A stretch of DNA of 47,640 bases, taken from positions 1 through 47,640 of the forward strand of contig JABTVA010000019.1 of the NCBI GenBank assembly GCA_015075075.1, read 5' to 3'. Made by a program: the position numbers and the translations under genes. Shown here one piece after another: positions 1 to 8,491 of the stretch (position 1 is the stretch's first letter; each line of letters opens with the position of its first letter). Origin of the DNA: Deltaproteobacteria bacterium. Its GTDB lineage: Bacteria; Desulfobacterota; GWC2-55-46. Below the pieces are notes generated by a model. That model was not told the DNA's origin and searched no databases. It was given only the letters and a program-made list of their open reading frames with translations.

Positions 1-1019
1 TCCGGGTCCTTGCCCTTGTCGAGGAGGACGGCCCTGCAGGCCACGTCCTCGTTAAGGAATAGGTCGAGCCCCCTTATGGCCGCCTTCTTCCCGGCTTCGT
101 CAGCGTCAAAGAGGCAGTATATGGAGGCAGTATAGCCCTTCAAGAGCCTTACATGCTCTGCGGTCAGGGCCGTGCCCATGGTGGCAACACTGTTATTGAA
201 GCCGTGCTTTACGAGGGCCACGAGGTCGAAATAGCCCTCGACCACGATGACCGAGCCCTCTTTCTGTATCGCCTCCCTGGCCTGCGAGAGGCCGAAGAGC
301 GTTTCACCCTTCCTGAATACCGGCGACTCGGGCGAGTTGAGGTACTTGGGCTGGACCTTGTCATCCATTGTCCGGCCGCCGAACCCTATTATCCTGCCCC
401 TTGTGTCCGTTATGGGGAATACCACCCTTCCCCTGAACCTGTCGTAATGGCCGGTGGACTTCTCCCTCTTTACTATCAGTCCTGCGCTCAGGGCGGCATC
501 GGTATCGACGCCCTTTCTCTTCAAATGGCCCGTAAGGCCGTCCCATCTGTCCGGGGCGAACCCTATCATGAACGACTTCGCCAGCTCGCCCGTGAGGCCC
601 CTGCCTTTGAGGTACTCCCTTGCCCTGGCCCCTTCCGAGGTCCTGAGCTCTGCCAAAAAGTATTCGGACGCGGCCTTGAGAGCGCTGTAGACCGCCTCCC
701 TTTTGTCGGGCGCGCCTGGTCTTACGGACTCGCTTATGGTTATCCCGTACCTTGCGGCAAGGGAGCGGACAGCGTCGGGGAAGGCGAGCCCTTCCTTTTT
801 CATGAGGAAGGTTATTACGTTCCCGGTAGCGTTGCAGCCGAAGCAGTAGAATATCTTCTTTTCCTCGCTCACCGTGAACGAGGGGGTCTTCTCCGAGTGG
901 AACGGGCAGAGGCCGAGGTGGTTCGCGCCCCTTTTCGTAAGGGGAACGTATTCCGAGACGACCTGGACTATGCTCGCCCGCTCCCTTATCTCCTCTATCT
1001 TGTCCTTGGGGATGGCCAT
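1..1019 (-). CDS. dnaG: DNA primase DnaG, N-terminal part, cut by window edge
   Basis: DnaG makes the RNA primers for DNA replication. Reading the minus strand from the ATG at 1019 gives 339 open codons to the window edge, so the C-terminal helicase-binding part is outside. The N-terminus has the CHC2 zinc-binding domain (motif LCPFHSEKTPSF, then FYCFGCNATGN) at about residues 35-65. The catalytic TOPRIM core follows, with the acidic motif EGYFDLVALV and then FDADEAGKKA and LNEDVACRAVLL near the edge. The start lies 8 bases after the mutS2 stop, so the two are probably co-transcribed. In related bacteria rpoD often follows dnaG, so rpoD may lie just outside the window; that is inference. The identification is secure. 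Confidence 0.96.
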   Translation of the reverse strand, partial: MAIPKDKIEEIRERASIVQVVSEYVPLTKRGANHLGLCPFHSEKTPSFTVSEEKKIFYCFGCNATGNVITFLMKKEGLAFPDAVRSLAARYGITISESVRPGAPDKREAVYSALKAASEYFLAELRTSEGARAREYLKGRGLTGELAKSFMIGFAPDRWDGLTGHLKRKGVDTDAALSAGLIVKREKSTGHYDRFRGRVVFPITDTRGRIIGFGGRTMDDKVQPKYLNSPESPVFRKGETLFGLSQAREAIQKEGSVIVVEGYFDLVALVKHGFNNSVATMGTALTAEHVRLLKGYTASIYCLFDADEAGKKAAIRGLDLFLNEDVACRAVLLDKGKDP

Positions 1020-1027
1020 CCGCGCGC

Positions 1028-3307
1028 CTACTTGAGCTCCACGACGGTTACGCCGCCGTTTACCGGGGTCCCGTGGTGGAAGCCGCCGACAAGAGGGTTG
1101 CCCTTGAGGTACTCCTCGACCGCCTTCCCGAGCCTTCCGGTCCCCATCCCGTGGACGATCTCGACGCTTCCGAGGCCGTTCGCGTGAGCGCTGTCGATGA
1201 ATCTCTCTACCTTAGGCATGGCCTCGTCCACGCGGAGCCCTATAATGTTGAGCTTCGAGGCTAAGTCCATATCGGCGCTAACGCTTATTCCTTTAGAAGG
1301 CCTCCCGGCCTCGCCGCCCCTCTTCCGTAGCTTATCCCACGGGGCCCACACCTTCAGGTTTCCCATAAGGACCTCTGCCCTTTTGCCGCCGGCATCCACG
1401 GCAACGATAACGCCTTTCGAGCTCGAACCCTCTATCGTCACCTTGTCGCCTTCAGAGGGGAGATATTCCTCGGCCTTCCGCTCGAATCTGGCCCTTGCCC
1501 TCTCCTTTGCCCTGGCCACTTCCGCGAGCGCCTTTTGGGAGTTCCTGCCGCGCTCCTCGCGGAACGTCGCTATTGCTTCGCGTATGTCCTCGTCCGCCTT
1601 CCTTACGGCCGACTCTATGTTCTTTTTCGCCTTCTCGATTATGGCTTCCCTGTTTTTCTTGAGCCTCGAAAGGGCCTCGTTCCTGCCTGCTTCGAGCGCG
1701 GAAAGCCTCTCCTTGATGCCCCGTATCTCTTCCTTTTCCCTTTCAAGGGCCCTTATCGATTCGATGAACGCCCCTTCCTTCTCCTTTATGTAGCCCCCCG
1801 CCCTTTCTATTATCTCCTGCGGTATGCCGAGGCTCCTGGCAATGGAGAGGCCGAGGCTCGGCCCCGGCACCCCGTAGAGGAGCCTGTAAAGGGGCTTAAG
1901 CGTCTTCTCGTCGAACTCCACCGACGCGTTCAGGTATGCCCCGTTCGCCTGCGCGTAGGCCTTGAGGAGGTTAAGATGCGTGGTGACGACAGTCCTTGCG
2001 CCCATCTCCCGTAATGTCTCGATCGCGGCGAGCGCGAAGGCGCCGCCCTCCGAGGGGTCGGTCCCGGCCCCGGCCTCGTCTATGAGGACGAGCGTCCCGT
2101 AAGAGGCCCTCTCCAGGAACTCCTTCATCCTCTTCACATGGGCCGAAAAGGTCGAAAGGGACGCGACTATGTCCTGCCTGTCTCCTATGTCCGAGAGTAT
2201 CTCTTTGAATACTATGACCTCGCTCCCTTCCTCTGCAGGTATGGGAATGGCCGAGAGGCCCATGAGCGTAAGGAGCCCGAGCGCCTTGAGGGCAACGGTC
2301 TTCCCGCCCGTGTTCGCGCCCGATATGACGAGCACGGTCCTATTCTCCGGTATCCTTATGTCAATCGGGACTGCCGGGGATGAGCCCCTTTTTTCCTTGA
2401 AGACAAGTATCGGATGCCGGGCAGAGAGGAGCTTGACATCGCCTTTCTCGCGGATAACCGGCACGACCCCGCCCGTTTCCCTGCCGAACAGGGCCTTGGC
2501 CTGGACGAGGTCGAGCTCGGAAAGCTCCTCAAGGTCATTCAAGAGCGAGCCGCGCTCTGCGGCCACCTGACGGGTGGCCTCCTTCAATATCTCTATCTCC
2601 TCGGCCTTCTCCTCCCTCTTTAAGATGGCGACCCTGTTATTGAGCTCCACGAGCTCAATGGGCTCGATGAAGAAAGTGGAGCCGCTCCCGGACCTCCCGT
2701 GGACGACGCCATTGAAAGTAGTGTGCATGCCGGCTTTCACGGCGAGCACGTACCTGTCGTCCCTTATGGTGATGATGTCTTCCTGGAGATATTCCCGCGT
2801 GCTCTTGTCGGTCGTTATGGAGTCGAGTATCCTCCTGGCCCGTTCCTTATTGCCCCGTATCTCGCGCCTTATGCTGTATAGCGCCGATGACGCGGTGTCC
2901 CTTATCTCGCCCCTCTCGTCGAGTATGCGGGTGAGGGCGTCCCTCAATTCGTTCTGCCAGGAGATGCGGCCGGCCCTTGCCGCGGCCCTCGGGTATTGGC
3001 GCTCGGCGTCTCTGGACGAAAGGTTTCCCCGGTTGAGCGGAGTGTTCGAGGGCACCGAAGGGGAGGTCCGGGGGAGGAGATACGCGCCCTCGGGGTCGGT
3101 CTTTGAGACGATGCCCTTAACATCCCCGGCCGCCAGGAGTCGGAGGTCTTTGCAGTTCGAAATCTCGGTATCGGCATGGGACTCCTCGATGGATAGATGT
3201 CACGCGGGCCTCTGCGCGCGGGGCCTTCTCCTGCCGACGGGGTCATGGAAAAGGGCAAGCTCGGAGGACCGCCGGATATTCGAGGTGGAAAGGTTGTTTT
3301 CGTCCAC
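1028..3307 (-). CDS. mutS2: Endonuclease MutS2, 5' end disrupted by frameshifts
   Basis: MutS2 is a MutS-like ATPase with a C-terminal Smr nuclease domain, implicated in suppressing homologous recombination and in ribosome rescue. The intact frame runs from 3055 to 1028 (675 residues). It has Walker A GANTGGKT at 245-252, Walker B LVLIDEAGAGTD at about 322-333, a charged coiled-coil region at about 420-520, and a Smr domain at 601-675 with the HGMGTGRLG motif. Family members are about 780 residues. The missing N-terminus can be recognised further upstream in other frames: a GTG start at 3307 gives VDENNLST, then LEYPAVLRA in a second frame, then LFHDPVGRRR in a third. At least three small indels therefore break the first 110 or so codons. 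This is either sequence error or a decaying gene. dnaG follows 8 bases downstream. Confidence 0.9.
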
Positions 3308-3386
3308 GGCTTAATCTGCTTCTTGGGGTAAGGGGCTCGCGCACGGCCATCTTTCGGGGCCGATGCGTGCGTCATATATGAGATAA

Positions 3387-3519
3387 GGCAACCTCTAAAA
3401 TTGCTATTTTTCCCGGACTCAGCGTCAGGGCATTGAATAAAAATGCTCACATATTCACATATGCTCCGCTTTTTATTCGCCCTTCATGATGCGGAAAAAA
3501 TCTAATTTTAGGGGTTGCC
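3387..3519. mobile_element. MITE-like palindromic element, family A copy 1
   Basis: A 133-bp element starting GGCAACCTCTAAAATT and ending with an inverted match, TAATTTTAGGGGTTGCC. It has an inner palindrome: ATAAAAATGCTCACATAT near 3437 is answered by ATATGCTCCGCTTTTTAT near 3460. It is flanked by ATAA on both sides, a possible 4-bp target duplication. It lies between nif3 and mutS2 and is in the opposite orientation to the other four copies. The rest of the 3308-3644 gap holds no gene I can recognise. Confidence 0.75.
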
Positions 3520-3644
3520 ATAAGCCGATAGCGCGTATCGGGCCTAATATGTTTTTTGAATTTTTCAGCAACCTGTTACATCGAGCAGCAAAAACCGGCG
3601 GCGGGGCTGGCTGGCGCGCGCTCTTGGCGCTCCGTAAACTGTTA

Positions 3645-4598
3645 TCAGGTCCTTGCGACCCTCCTGAAACCGGAGGCCTCCACCACCTCGACACCGTCGA
3701 GCACGTTGTCGAGGAGGAGGTTCATCCCGAGGCTGTCGCTCGGTATGTGCCCCGCGATGACTACGTTTACATGGTGCTTCACGGCCTCTTTCCTGTGGTC
3801 CTCGCTTATGTGCATGCCGACGACCGTGCCGATGCCGGACTGCGAGAGCTTCTCATAGGCGTGCTTTGACCCGCCGGTCCCGCCGGTCATGTCCACGAAG
3901 ACCTTGCCCGCGCTCTTTTTCTCCGAGCCCACGACGGCCTTGGGGTGCATGAATACCTCGCCCATGCTGGTCATGTACTCGGGTATCTCCTTCAGGGACT
4001 TTATGACGTCCGAGACCTGGCGGGGCTTCGATTCGTCAAAAAGCCTCTGGAGGTATTCGGCCACTGCGTTGTCAGACGGCGTATGAACGCACATGAGCGG
4101 GATATCCAGGAGGCGCGCCGCGTCCACGGCCCTCGTGTGGTTCGTGGGCATGAGCCTCCTCTCGACCTCCCTTATGCGCTCGTCCATTATGTCTTCCGCG
4201 ACGTTTATGGGCACGCCGTACTTCAGGAGTATCCCAGACTGCATGTCCATGACCTCGTAGAGCTTGGCCATTGCCATGCCCTCCGGGTGGTGGGCGATTA
4301 TGAGGTCTATCCGTTCGCCCTTCTCGCGGAGCCTGTCCGCGAGCACTATCTCGCCGACCTCTATGTCTATGCCGACAAGGACCCTCTTGACCTCACGCTC
4401 CGGGTCGCCGTAGAGTATGCGGGAGTCGGAGTAGGGGTTCCTGAGGCGCTCGGTGTCGAACCATTTGCGGTCCTTTTCCTTGAGCTCGTCATATTCCTTT
4501 TTCGCGCGCTCAAGCTCGGCCCTGACCTCCTCGGCGCCCCTGGGGTCGAGCTCCATCCCCCTCTTTATGGCCTTCTCGTATATGTCTTTTATCCTCAT
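3645..4598 (-). CDS. NIF3-family metal-binding protein
   Basis: Encodes a protein of about 317 residues of the NIF3 (YbgI/DUF34) superfamily, conserved metal-binding proteins with no firmly established reaction. The sequence shows the family's metal-ligand signature LIIAHHPEG in the N-terminal half. A second ligand region lies towards the C-terminus (VVGMHISEDHRKEAV and VVIAGHIPSDSLG). The open frame extends 13 codons upstream to 4637. I prefer the ATG at 4598 because MRIKDIYEKAI begins the conserved part and a GAGGGA stretch precedes it. A charged helical segment occupies residues 20-60. It lies between yqeY and mutS2 on the same strand but is separated from both by repeat-rich DNA. The family assignment is good; the biological role is unknown. 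Confidence 0.85.
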   Translation of the reverse strand: MRIKDIYEKAIKRGMELDPRGAEEVRAELERAKKEYDELKEKDRKWFDTERLRNPYSDSRILYGDPEREVKRVLVGIDIEVGEIVLADRLREKGERIDLIIAHHPEGMAMAKLYEVMDMQSGILLKYGVPINVAEDIMDERIREVERRLMPTNHTRAVDAARLLDIPLMCVHTPSDNAVAEYLQRLFDESKPRQVSDVIKSLKEIPEYMTSMGEVFMHPKAVVGSEKKSAGKVFVDMTGGTGGSKHAYEKLSQSGIGTVVGMHISEDHRKEAVKHHVNVVIAGHIPSDSLGMNLLLDNVLDGVEVVEASGFRRVART

Positions 4599-4685
4599 GT
4601 CCCTCGAAAAACTCCTTCCCCCAAGTGTGGGTGACATTATAGCCCGATTATATCGTAAGTTCTATATTTTTGCGCTTGTGGCAAT

Positions 4686-5243
4686 GCTTTGCAAAAGGCT
4701 CTTAACTCGCTGCCGCGCTTTCGGGCACAAGGCTCCGCACCAATCATTTATTCCGTTTTCGGTCATTCTGAAGGAGCATCAGCGACCAAAGCATCTGGTA
4801 TTCAAGCCATGTCGCAACAGGCCTTTTACGCGCTGCCGCGCTTTCGGGCACAAGCTAAAGGCCTTTTCCGCGCTTCCGCGCGGTTTTTGAGGGTAAGACT
4901 CGCTTGCTATCCCCCTCCCCCACCCCGTGAACGGGCCCCTAAAGTCGCTTCGCTCCTGACTTCCCCGGCCCGTTCACGCTCTTCCTCCCTTATGCAGCGC
5001 TCGCCTTACCCTCCGGGGTTTGTTAAAGACAAAAAATCTCATTGCACTTTTGTTTTTGCATTTAAAACAACCCAGGGGCATAAGGCGGAGCGAACATAAG
5101 GTTGGGGGAGGGGCGGGCGGGGCAGCAGGAGCGAGGCCAAAGGCCGAGCGACTTAAGGGCCGAGCCCGGAGGATGGAGGCGGAAAGAGAGCGAAGCCTTA
5201 TGCCCAAAAAGAGCGCGGCAGCGCGTTAAAGGCTTTTTGCAAA
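4686..5243. repeat. Composite repeat region without genes
   Basis: The stretch between nif3 and yqeY has no convincing gene. A unit built on CGCTGCCGCGCTTTCGGGCA occurs at about 4697-4730 and again at 4820-4853 in direct orientation. A third copy, inverted, lies at about 5197-5240 (AAAGAGCGCGGCAGCGCG), so the outer arms could pair. Inside is another inverted repeat, GTGAACGGGCC at about 4926 and GGCCCGTTCAC at about 4968. Short open frames here are low-complexity and lack family resemblance. Confidence 0.6.
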
Positions 5244-5278
5244 AAAGACCCAGTTTGTACTGATTTTCCAAAAATAAA

Positions 5279-5306
5279 GGGGCTCAAGCCTTTGGACTTG
5301 AGCCCC
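5279..5306 (-). terminator. Rho-independent terminator after yqeY
   Basis: A perfect 10-bp stem, GGGGCTCAAG with CTTGAGCCCC, encloses an 8-base loop. Read on the minus strand it is followed by CCTTTATTTTTGG, a T-rich tract. It lies 25 bases past the yqeY stop. Confidence 0.85.
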
Positions 5307-5331
5307 TGAAAATGCCCTGGAGCGCTGGAGC

Positions 5332-5778
5332 TCAGCCCCCCAGCACCTCTTTCACTATATCGTTCACGAGCTTGCCGTCCGCCTTGCCCTTTACGAGCGG
5401 CATGACGGCCTTCATGAGCTTGCCCATGTCCTTTGGCCCCGAGGCCCCGGTCTCCTGGGCGGCCTTCTTTATAATATCCCTCACCTCGTCCGCCGAGAGC
5501 TGGGGCGGGAGATAGCCCTTGAGGACCTCGACCTCCTTCGACTCCTTCTGAACGAGGTCCTCCCTTCCGCCTTTGCTGAACTGCTCGATCGAGTCCTGCC
5601 TCTGCTTTATGAGGGTCGAGAGTACGGAGACGACCTCCTCGTCGCCGAGCTGGTGCTTTGCGTCCACCTCCTTGTACTTGATGGCGCTGAGGAGCATCCT
5701 CAAGGTGGAGAGCCTGTCCTTGTCCCCGGACTTCATGGCGGCGACCATGTCCCTGTTGATATCGTCTCTCAAGCCCAC
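5332..5778 (-). CDS. yqeY: GatB/YqeY-domain protein
   Basis: A 148-residue stand-alone YqeY protein, the usual length. The YqeY fold resembles the tRNA-binding tail of GatB, so a role in tRNA-dependent amidation has been suggested for the family but is unproven. The sequence begins MGLRDDINRDMVAAMKSGD and has the typical features TLRMLLSAIKYKEV, a central EQFSKGGREDLVQKE segment and the LPPQLSADEVRDII motif. It ends in MKAVMPLVKGKADGK. It is the last gene of a minus-strand group after mglA (56-base gap) and is closed by a clear terminator. In many bacteria yqeY sits beside dnaG and rpoD, and here dnaG is three genes further on. Confidence 0.92.
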   Translation of the reverse strand: MGLRDDINRDMVAAMKSGDKDRLSTLRMLLSAIKYKEVDAKHQLGDEEVVSVLSTLIKQRQDSIEQFSKGGREDLVQKESKEVEVLKGYLPPQLSADEVRDIIKKAAQETGASGPKDMGKLMKAVMPLVKGKADGKLVNDIVKEVLGG

Positions 5779-5834
5779 GGCAAGTCTCCTGTTGGCATGG
5801 TTTTGGTCAGCTCTGGAAATCAGCTGTTTTCATC

Positions 5835-6422
5835 TCAGGAACTTTTCTTCAGCTCTATCAGTACCAGCTTGACTATGGTCTTGAGGGTCTCGAATACGCC
5901 GGCGCCGTCGCTTGCCACGGCCTCGAAATCCGGCACGCCCTCGGGGTTGAGGACCTTCTTGAGCTCCTCGACCGGGACCGCGCTCGGGAGGTCCCTCTTG
6001 TTGTACTGCACCACATAGGGGACCTGGGAAAGGTTGTAGCCCTGGTCCTCGAGGTTAACCTTCATGTTCTCGAAGCTCTCGATATTGGCGTCCATCCTCT
6101 CGGCCTGGGAGTCGGCTACGAAGACGATGCCGTCCACGCCCTTCAGGATGAGCTTCCGCGAGGCGTCGTAGAATATCTGGCCCGGGACGGTATAGAGGTG
6201 GAACCTGGTCTTGAAGCCCTTTATATCACCCAGGGCGAGCGGCAGGAAGTCGAAGAAAAGGGTCCTTTCGGTCTCGGTGGCAAGGGTAATCATCTTGCCC
6301 TTGGCGTCCGGCCTGGTCTTCCGGTAGATATGCTGCAGGTTCGTGGTCTTGCCGCAGAGGCCCGGCCCGTAGTACACGATCTTGCAGTTTATTTCCCTCG
6401 AAGAGTAATTTATGAACGACAT
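5835..6422 (-). CDS. mglA: MglA-like small Ras-type GTPase
   Basis: A 195-residue GTPase of the bacterial MglA family, which sets cell polarity and motility direction in Myxococcus together with its partner MglB. The P-loop GPGLCGKTT is at residues 19-27. The switch-II motif is TVPGQ (78-82), the MglA form rather than the DxxGQ of Ras. NKRD at 141-144 gives guanine specificity. The conserved [10 protein letters not shown] stretch lies at 57-65. The start ATG fits the standard family start ([20 protein letters not shown]). Its probable regulator, a Roadblock/LC7 protein, is the next gene upstream, but a 142-bp palindromic element lies in the gap. Family assignment is firm; the polarity role here is inference. 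Confidence 0.93.
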   Translation of the reverse strand: MSFINYSSREINCKIVYYGPGLCGKTTNLQHIYRKTRPDAKGKMITLATETERTLFFDFLPLALGDIKGFKTRFHLYTVPGQIFYDASRKLILKGVDGIVFVADSQAERMDANIESFENMKVNLEDQGYNLSQVPYVVQYNKRDLPSAVPVEELKKVLNPEGVPDFEAVASDGAGVFETLKTIVKLVLIELKKSS

Positions 6423-6506
6423 TTTTCCTTCGTCTCAAGAAACCCCCCGGGGTCTTCCGGGACGGCTGCCGCAAGCTCGAAAAAAGGACGGCACTGAAAG
6501 ATTAAA

Positions 6507-6648
6507 GGCAACCTCTAAAAATTAAAGATTTTCCCTGAAATCAAGGAAGGCCGGGAATAAAAAACGGAGCATATATGCCAATATGTGAGCATTTTTATTC
6601 CCGTAACTACGCAAAGTCCGGGGAAAAGATCAATTTTTAGAGCAGCCT
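6507..6648. mobile_element. MITE-like element, family A copy 2, between mglB and mglA
   Basis: The left end GGCAACCTCTAAAAATT and the inner palindrome (AAAAACGGAGCATATATG answered by CATATTGGCATATATGCTCC-like pairing around 6565-6600) match the other copies. The right end differs: after CAATTTTTAGAG it reads CAGCCT instead of GTTGCC, which resembles the terminus of family B. It separates mglB from mglA and would be transcribed with them. Confidence 0.7.
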
Positions 6649-6653
6649 GAAAG

Positions 6654-7136
6654 CTAATTGAAGAGCTTCTCTATGTCCTCGTCGGATATCTCCTCGAGGA
6701 GGCTCTCTTTTTCGCTCCCGCCGGCCATCCTGGCCAGGAGCTTCTGGATGGAGCGGGCCAGGTCCTCGCTCGCCTTCCTCACCCTTAGCCGCACAAGCCC
6801 CAGGGACGACCTCTTGTCGAATATGACGACCAGGATGACGCGCTGCTCTATGAGCGATATATGGATGTTGTCCTTCTCGCCCTCGTGGAAGAGGATGGAG
6901 AACTCTTTTTCGCCGATGAGTTTCGCGAGGCCGCCTGTGGCGGCTATGTTGCCCGCGGTGAGGGAGGCAAGGGAGGTGGCGTCAATGTCCCTCGTTTCGC
7001 CGCTCGACGCTATGAGCTGGCCGTCCTTATCCACGAGGTACACGCACTTCGCGTTAGCTTCCTTGAGGAGCTTGTCGATGGAGGAGGTTATCTCCCTGTA
7101 CTCCTCCTCGTACATAACGAATGAGCTCTGAGGCAT
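6654..7136 (-). CDS. mglB: Roadblock/LC7 domain protein, MglB-like
   Basis: A 160-residue Roadblock/LC7 protein. In Myxococcus, MglB is the GTPase-activating partner of MglA; similar proteins partner MglA-like GTPases elsewhere. Visible signs are the N-terminal helix EEEYREITSSIDKLLKEANA, the strand pair CVYLVDKDGQLIASSG, the helix SLASLTAGNIAATGGLAKLI, and the closing strands ILVVIFDKRSSLGLVRLRV. The C-terminal tail is acidic (LLEEISDEDIEKLFN). The ATG at 7136 is preceded by AGGAGAAGG. Being next to mglA on the same strand supports functional pairing, although a repeat element lies between them. Confidence 0.88.
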   Translation of the reverse strand: MPQSSFVMYEEEYREITSSIDKLLKEANAKCVYLVDKDGQLIASSGETRDIDATSLASLTAGNIAATGGLAKLIGEKEFSILFHEGEKDNIHISLIEQRVILVVIFDKRSSLGLVRLRVRKASEDLARSIQKLLARMAGGSEKESLLEEISDEDIEKLFN

Positions 7137-7234
7137 CTACGGACCTTCTCCTGACGGATGGAAAAAAGAGCCCCTCCCGCCTTCTCCGCCGCTCCCTGCC
7201 GGAAAAAGGGGGCGGCAAACAGTTTGACCTAAGG

Positions 7235-7382
7235 GGCTGCTGAAAAGTCCATCTGCGTCGCTGTCTTCGTCGCTCGTCACTGCGGCGTGCACACTGAAAG
7301 TACGCCTCATTCCTCGCCCTCGACGCCTCGCATATGGAGCTTTTGAGCAGCCTGAATAAAACGGAGTTTTCAGCAAGCTGCT
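7235..7382. repeat. Palindromic repeat, family B copy 1
   Basis: Begins GGCTGCTGAAAAGTCCATCT and has an inverted partner, ATATGGAGCTTTTGAGCAGCC, ending at 7353. The interior shares CTTCGTCGCTCGTCACTGCG and AAAGTACGCCTCATTCC with copy 2 at 9998. A further inverted piece, TTTTCAGCAAGCTGCT, reaches 7382. It fills most of the gap between porB and mglB. Nothing else is recognisable between 7137 and 7493. Confidence 0.7.
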
Positions 7383-7493
7383 AAGGGGCCTCGTCCTTTT
7401 ATGGTGCGGATTGCCGTCCCGAGAGCGCGGGCGCGAACGCGCGTGACCGCCTGTTTTGAATCGGCGTGTTTAAGGGTCTCCCCTTACGCGACC

Positions 7494-8424
7494 TTACAGG
7501 CGCTTGCCTTCGAGGTCCAGCAGGCGCTGCCACTCGGCGTCGACCCTCTTCTGAACTCCTCGAGGAGCCCCGCGTTCTCGGGCTTGAAGAGGTGCTTGAA
7601 CCTGCCCTGGGCTTAGCCAGTCAACGAGCGGCTTTTTCTCCTTAGGCTTGTAGTTTATCTTCAAGACCCCGTTCTCGACCTCGTAGAGGGGCCAGTAACA
7701 TGTATCGACAGAAAGCTTCGCCAACTTTATGGAATCTTCGGATTTCGTGTACCAGCCGAGCGGGCACGGGGACATGACGTTCATGAAGGCCGGCCCCTGG
7801 GTCTTAAGCGCCTTCTCGGCCTTCTTCGAGAGGTCCGACCAGTTGTGCGGCCTCGCCTGCGCCGCGTACGGGATATCGTGCGCTACGACTATCCTTGCAG
7901 GTCTTTTCCTCCACTGTTCTTGCCGGGTATGACCTGCCCGGCGGGCGAAGTGGTGGTGCTGGAATAGAAGGGCGTCGCGCTCGACCTCTGTATGCCCGTA
8001 TTCATGTAAGCGCCGTTGTCGTAGCAGACGTAGAGGAAGTTGTGGCCGCGCTCCAAAGCGCCGGAGAGGGCCTGAAGCCCTATGTCATAGGTGCCTCCGT
8101 CGCCGCCGAAGGCCACGAACTTTATGTCCTTGTCGCCTCCGGGGAGCGCGCCCCTTTTCTTGAGCGCCCTGTAGGCCGACTCCACGCCGCTTATGGTCGC
8201 GGCCGCGTTCTCGAAGGCCGAGTGTATCCAGGGCACCTCCATGCGGTGTACGGGTAGATGGTGGTGCCTACCTCGAGGTATTCGGTCGCCGTGGTGGTTA
8301 CCACGGGCCCGTTTGCAGCGCGGAGCACCAGCCTCACTATGGGCGGGATGCCGCAGCCCGCGCAGAGCCTGTGCCCGCCGGAGAAAAGCTCCTGCTGTTT
8401 TGAAAGATCCTTGAGAGTTGCCAT
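7494..8424 (-). pseudogene. porB: Pyruvate:ferredoxin oxidoreductase beta subunit, reading frame broken
   Basis: The beta subunit binds thiamine diphosphate and part of the Fe-S chain of pyruvate:ferredoxin oxidoreductase. The protein is recognisable only by joining three frames. First: from ATG 8424, [20 protein letters not shown], to about 8238 (YPYTAW). Second: [17 protein letters not shown] with the TPP motif [18 protein letters not shown] and [17 protein letters not shown], to about 7905. Third: [19 protein letters not shown], through FMNVMSPCPLGWYTK, towards the stop at 7494. Two more shifts lie near 7612 and 7555, where GRFKHLFKPENAGLLEEF reads in another frame. The total length (about 310 codons) matches the family. 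All catalytic motifs survive and the other three subunits are intact, so sequencing or assembly error is likelier than true loss. Confidence 0.85.
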
Positions 8425-8436
8425 ATTTTAACCTCT

Positions 8437-8456
8437 CCAAGCCCCGAAGGGCCTTG
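8437..8456. other. Stem-loop between porA and porB
   Basis: On the minus strand CAAGGCCC-TTCG-GGGCTTG forms a tight hairpin with a UUCG tetraloop in the short gap between porA and porB. On that strand no T-tract follows, so it is unlikely to terminate. It could tune stability or spacing of the por message; that is inference. Confidence 0.4.
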
Positions 8457-8491
8457 TTTTCTTTTTGTAAGCGCCCTTTTCAGGCGCGTCA

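Noticed and set aside
153..1187. A 344-codon plus-strand open frame at the left end.
   Set aside because: The minus strand encodes DnaG with clear zinc and TOPRIM motifs; the plus frame is a shadow.
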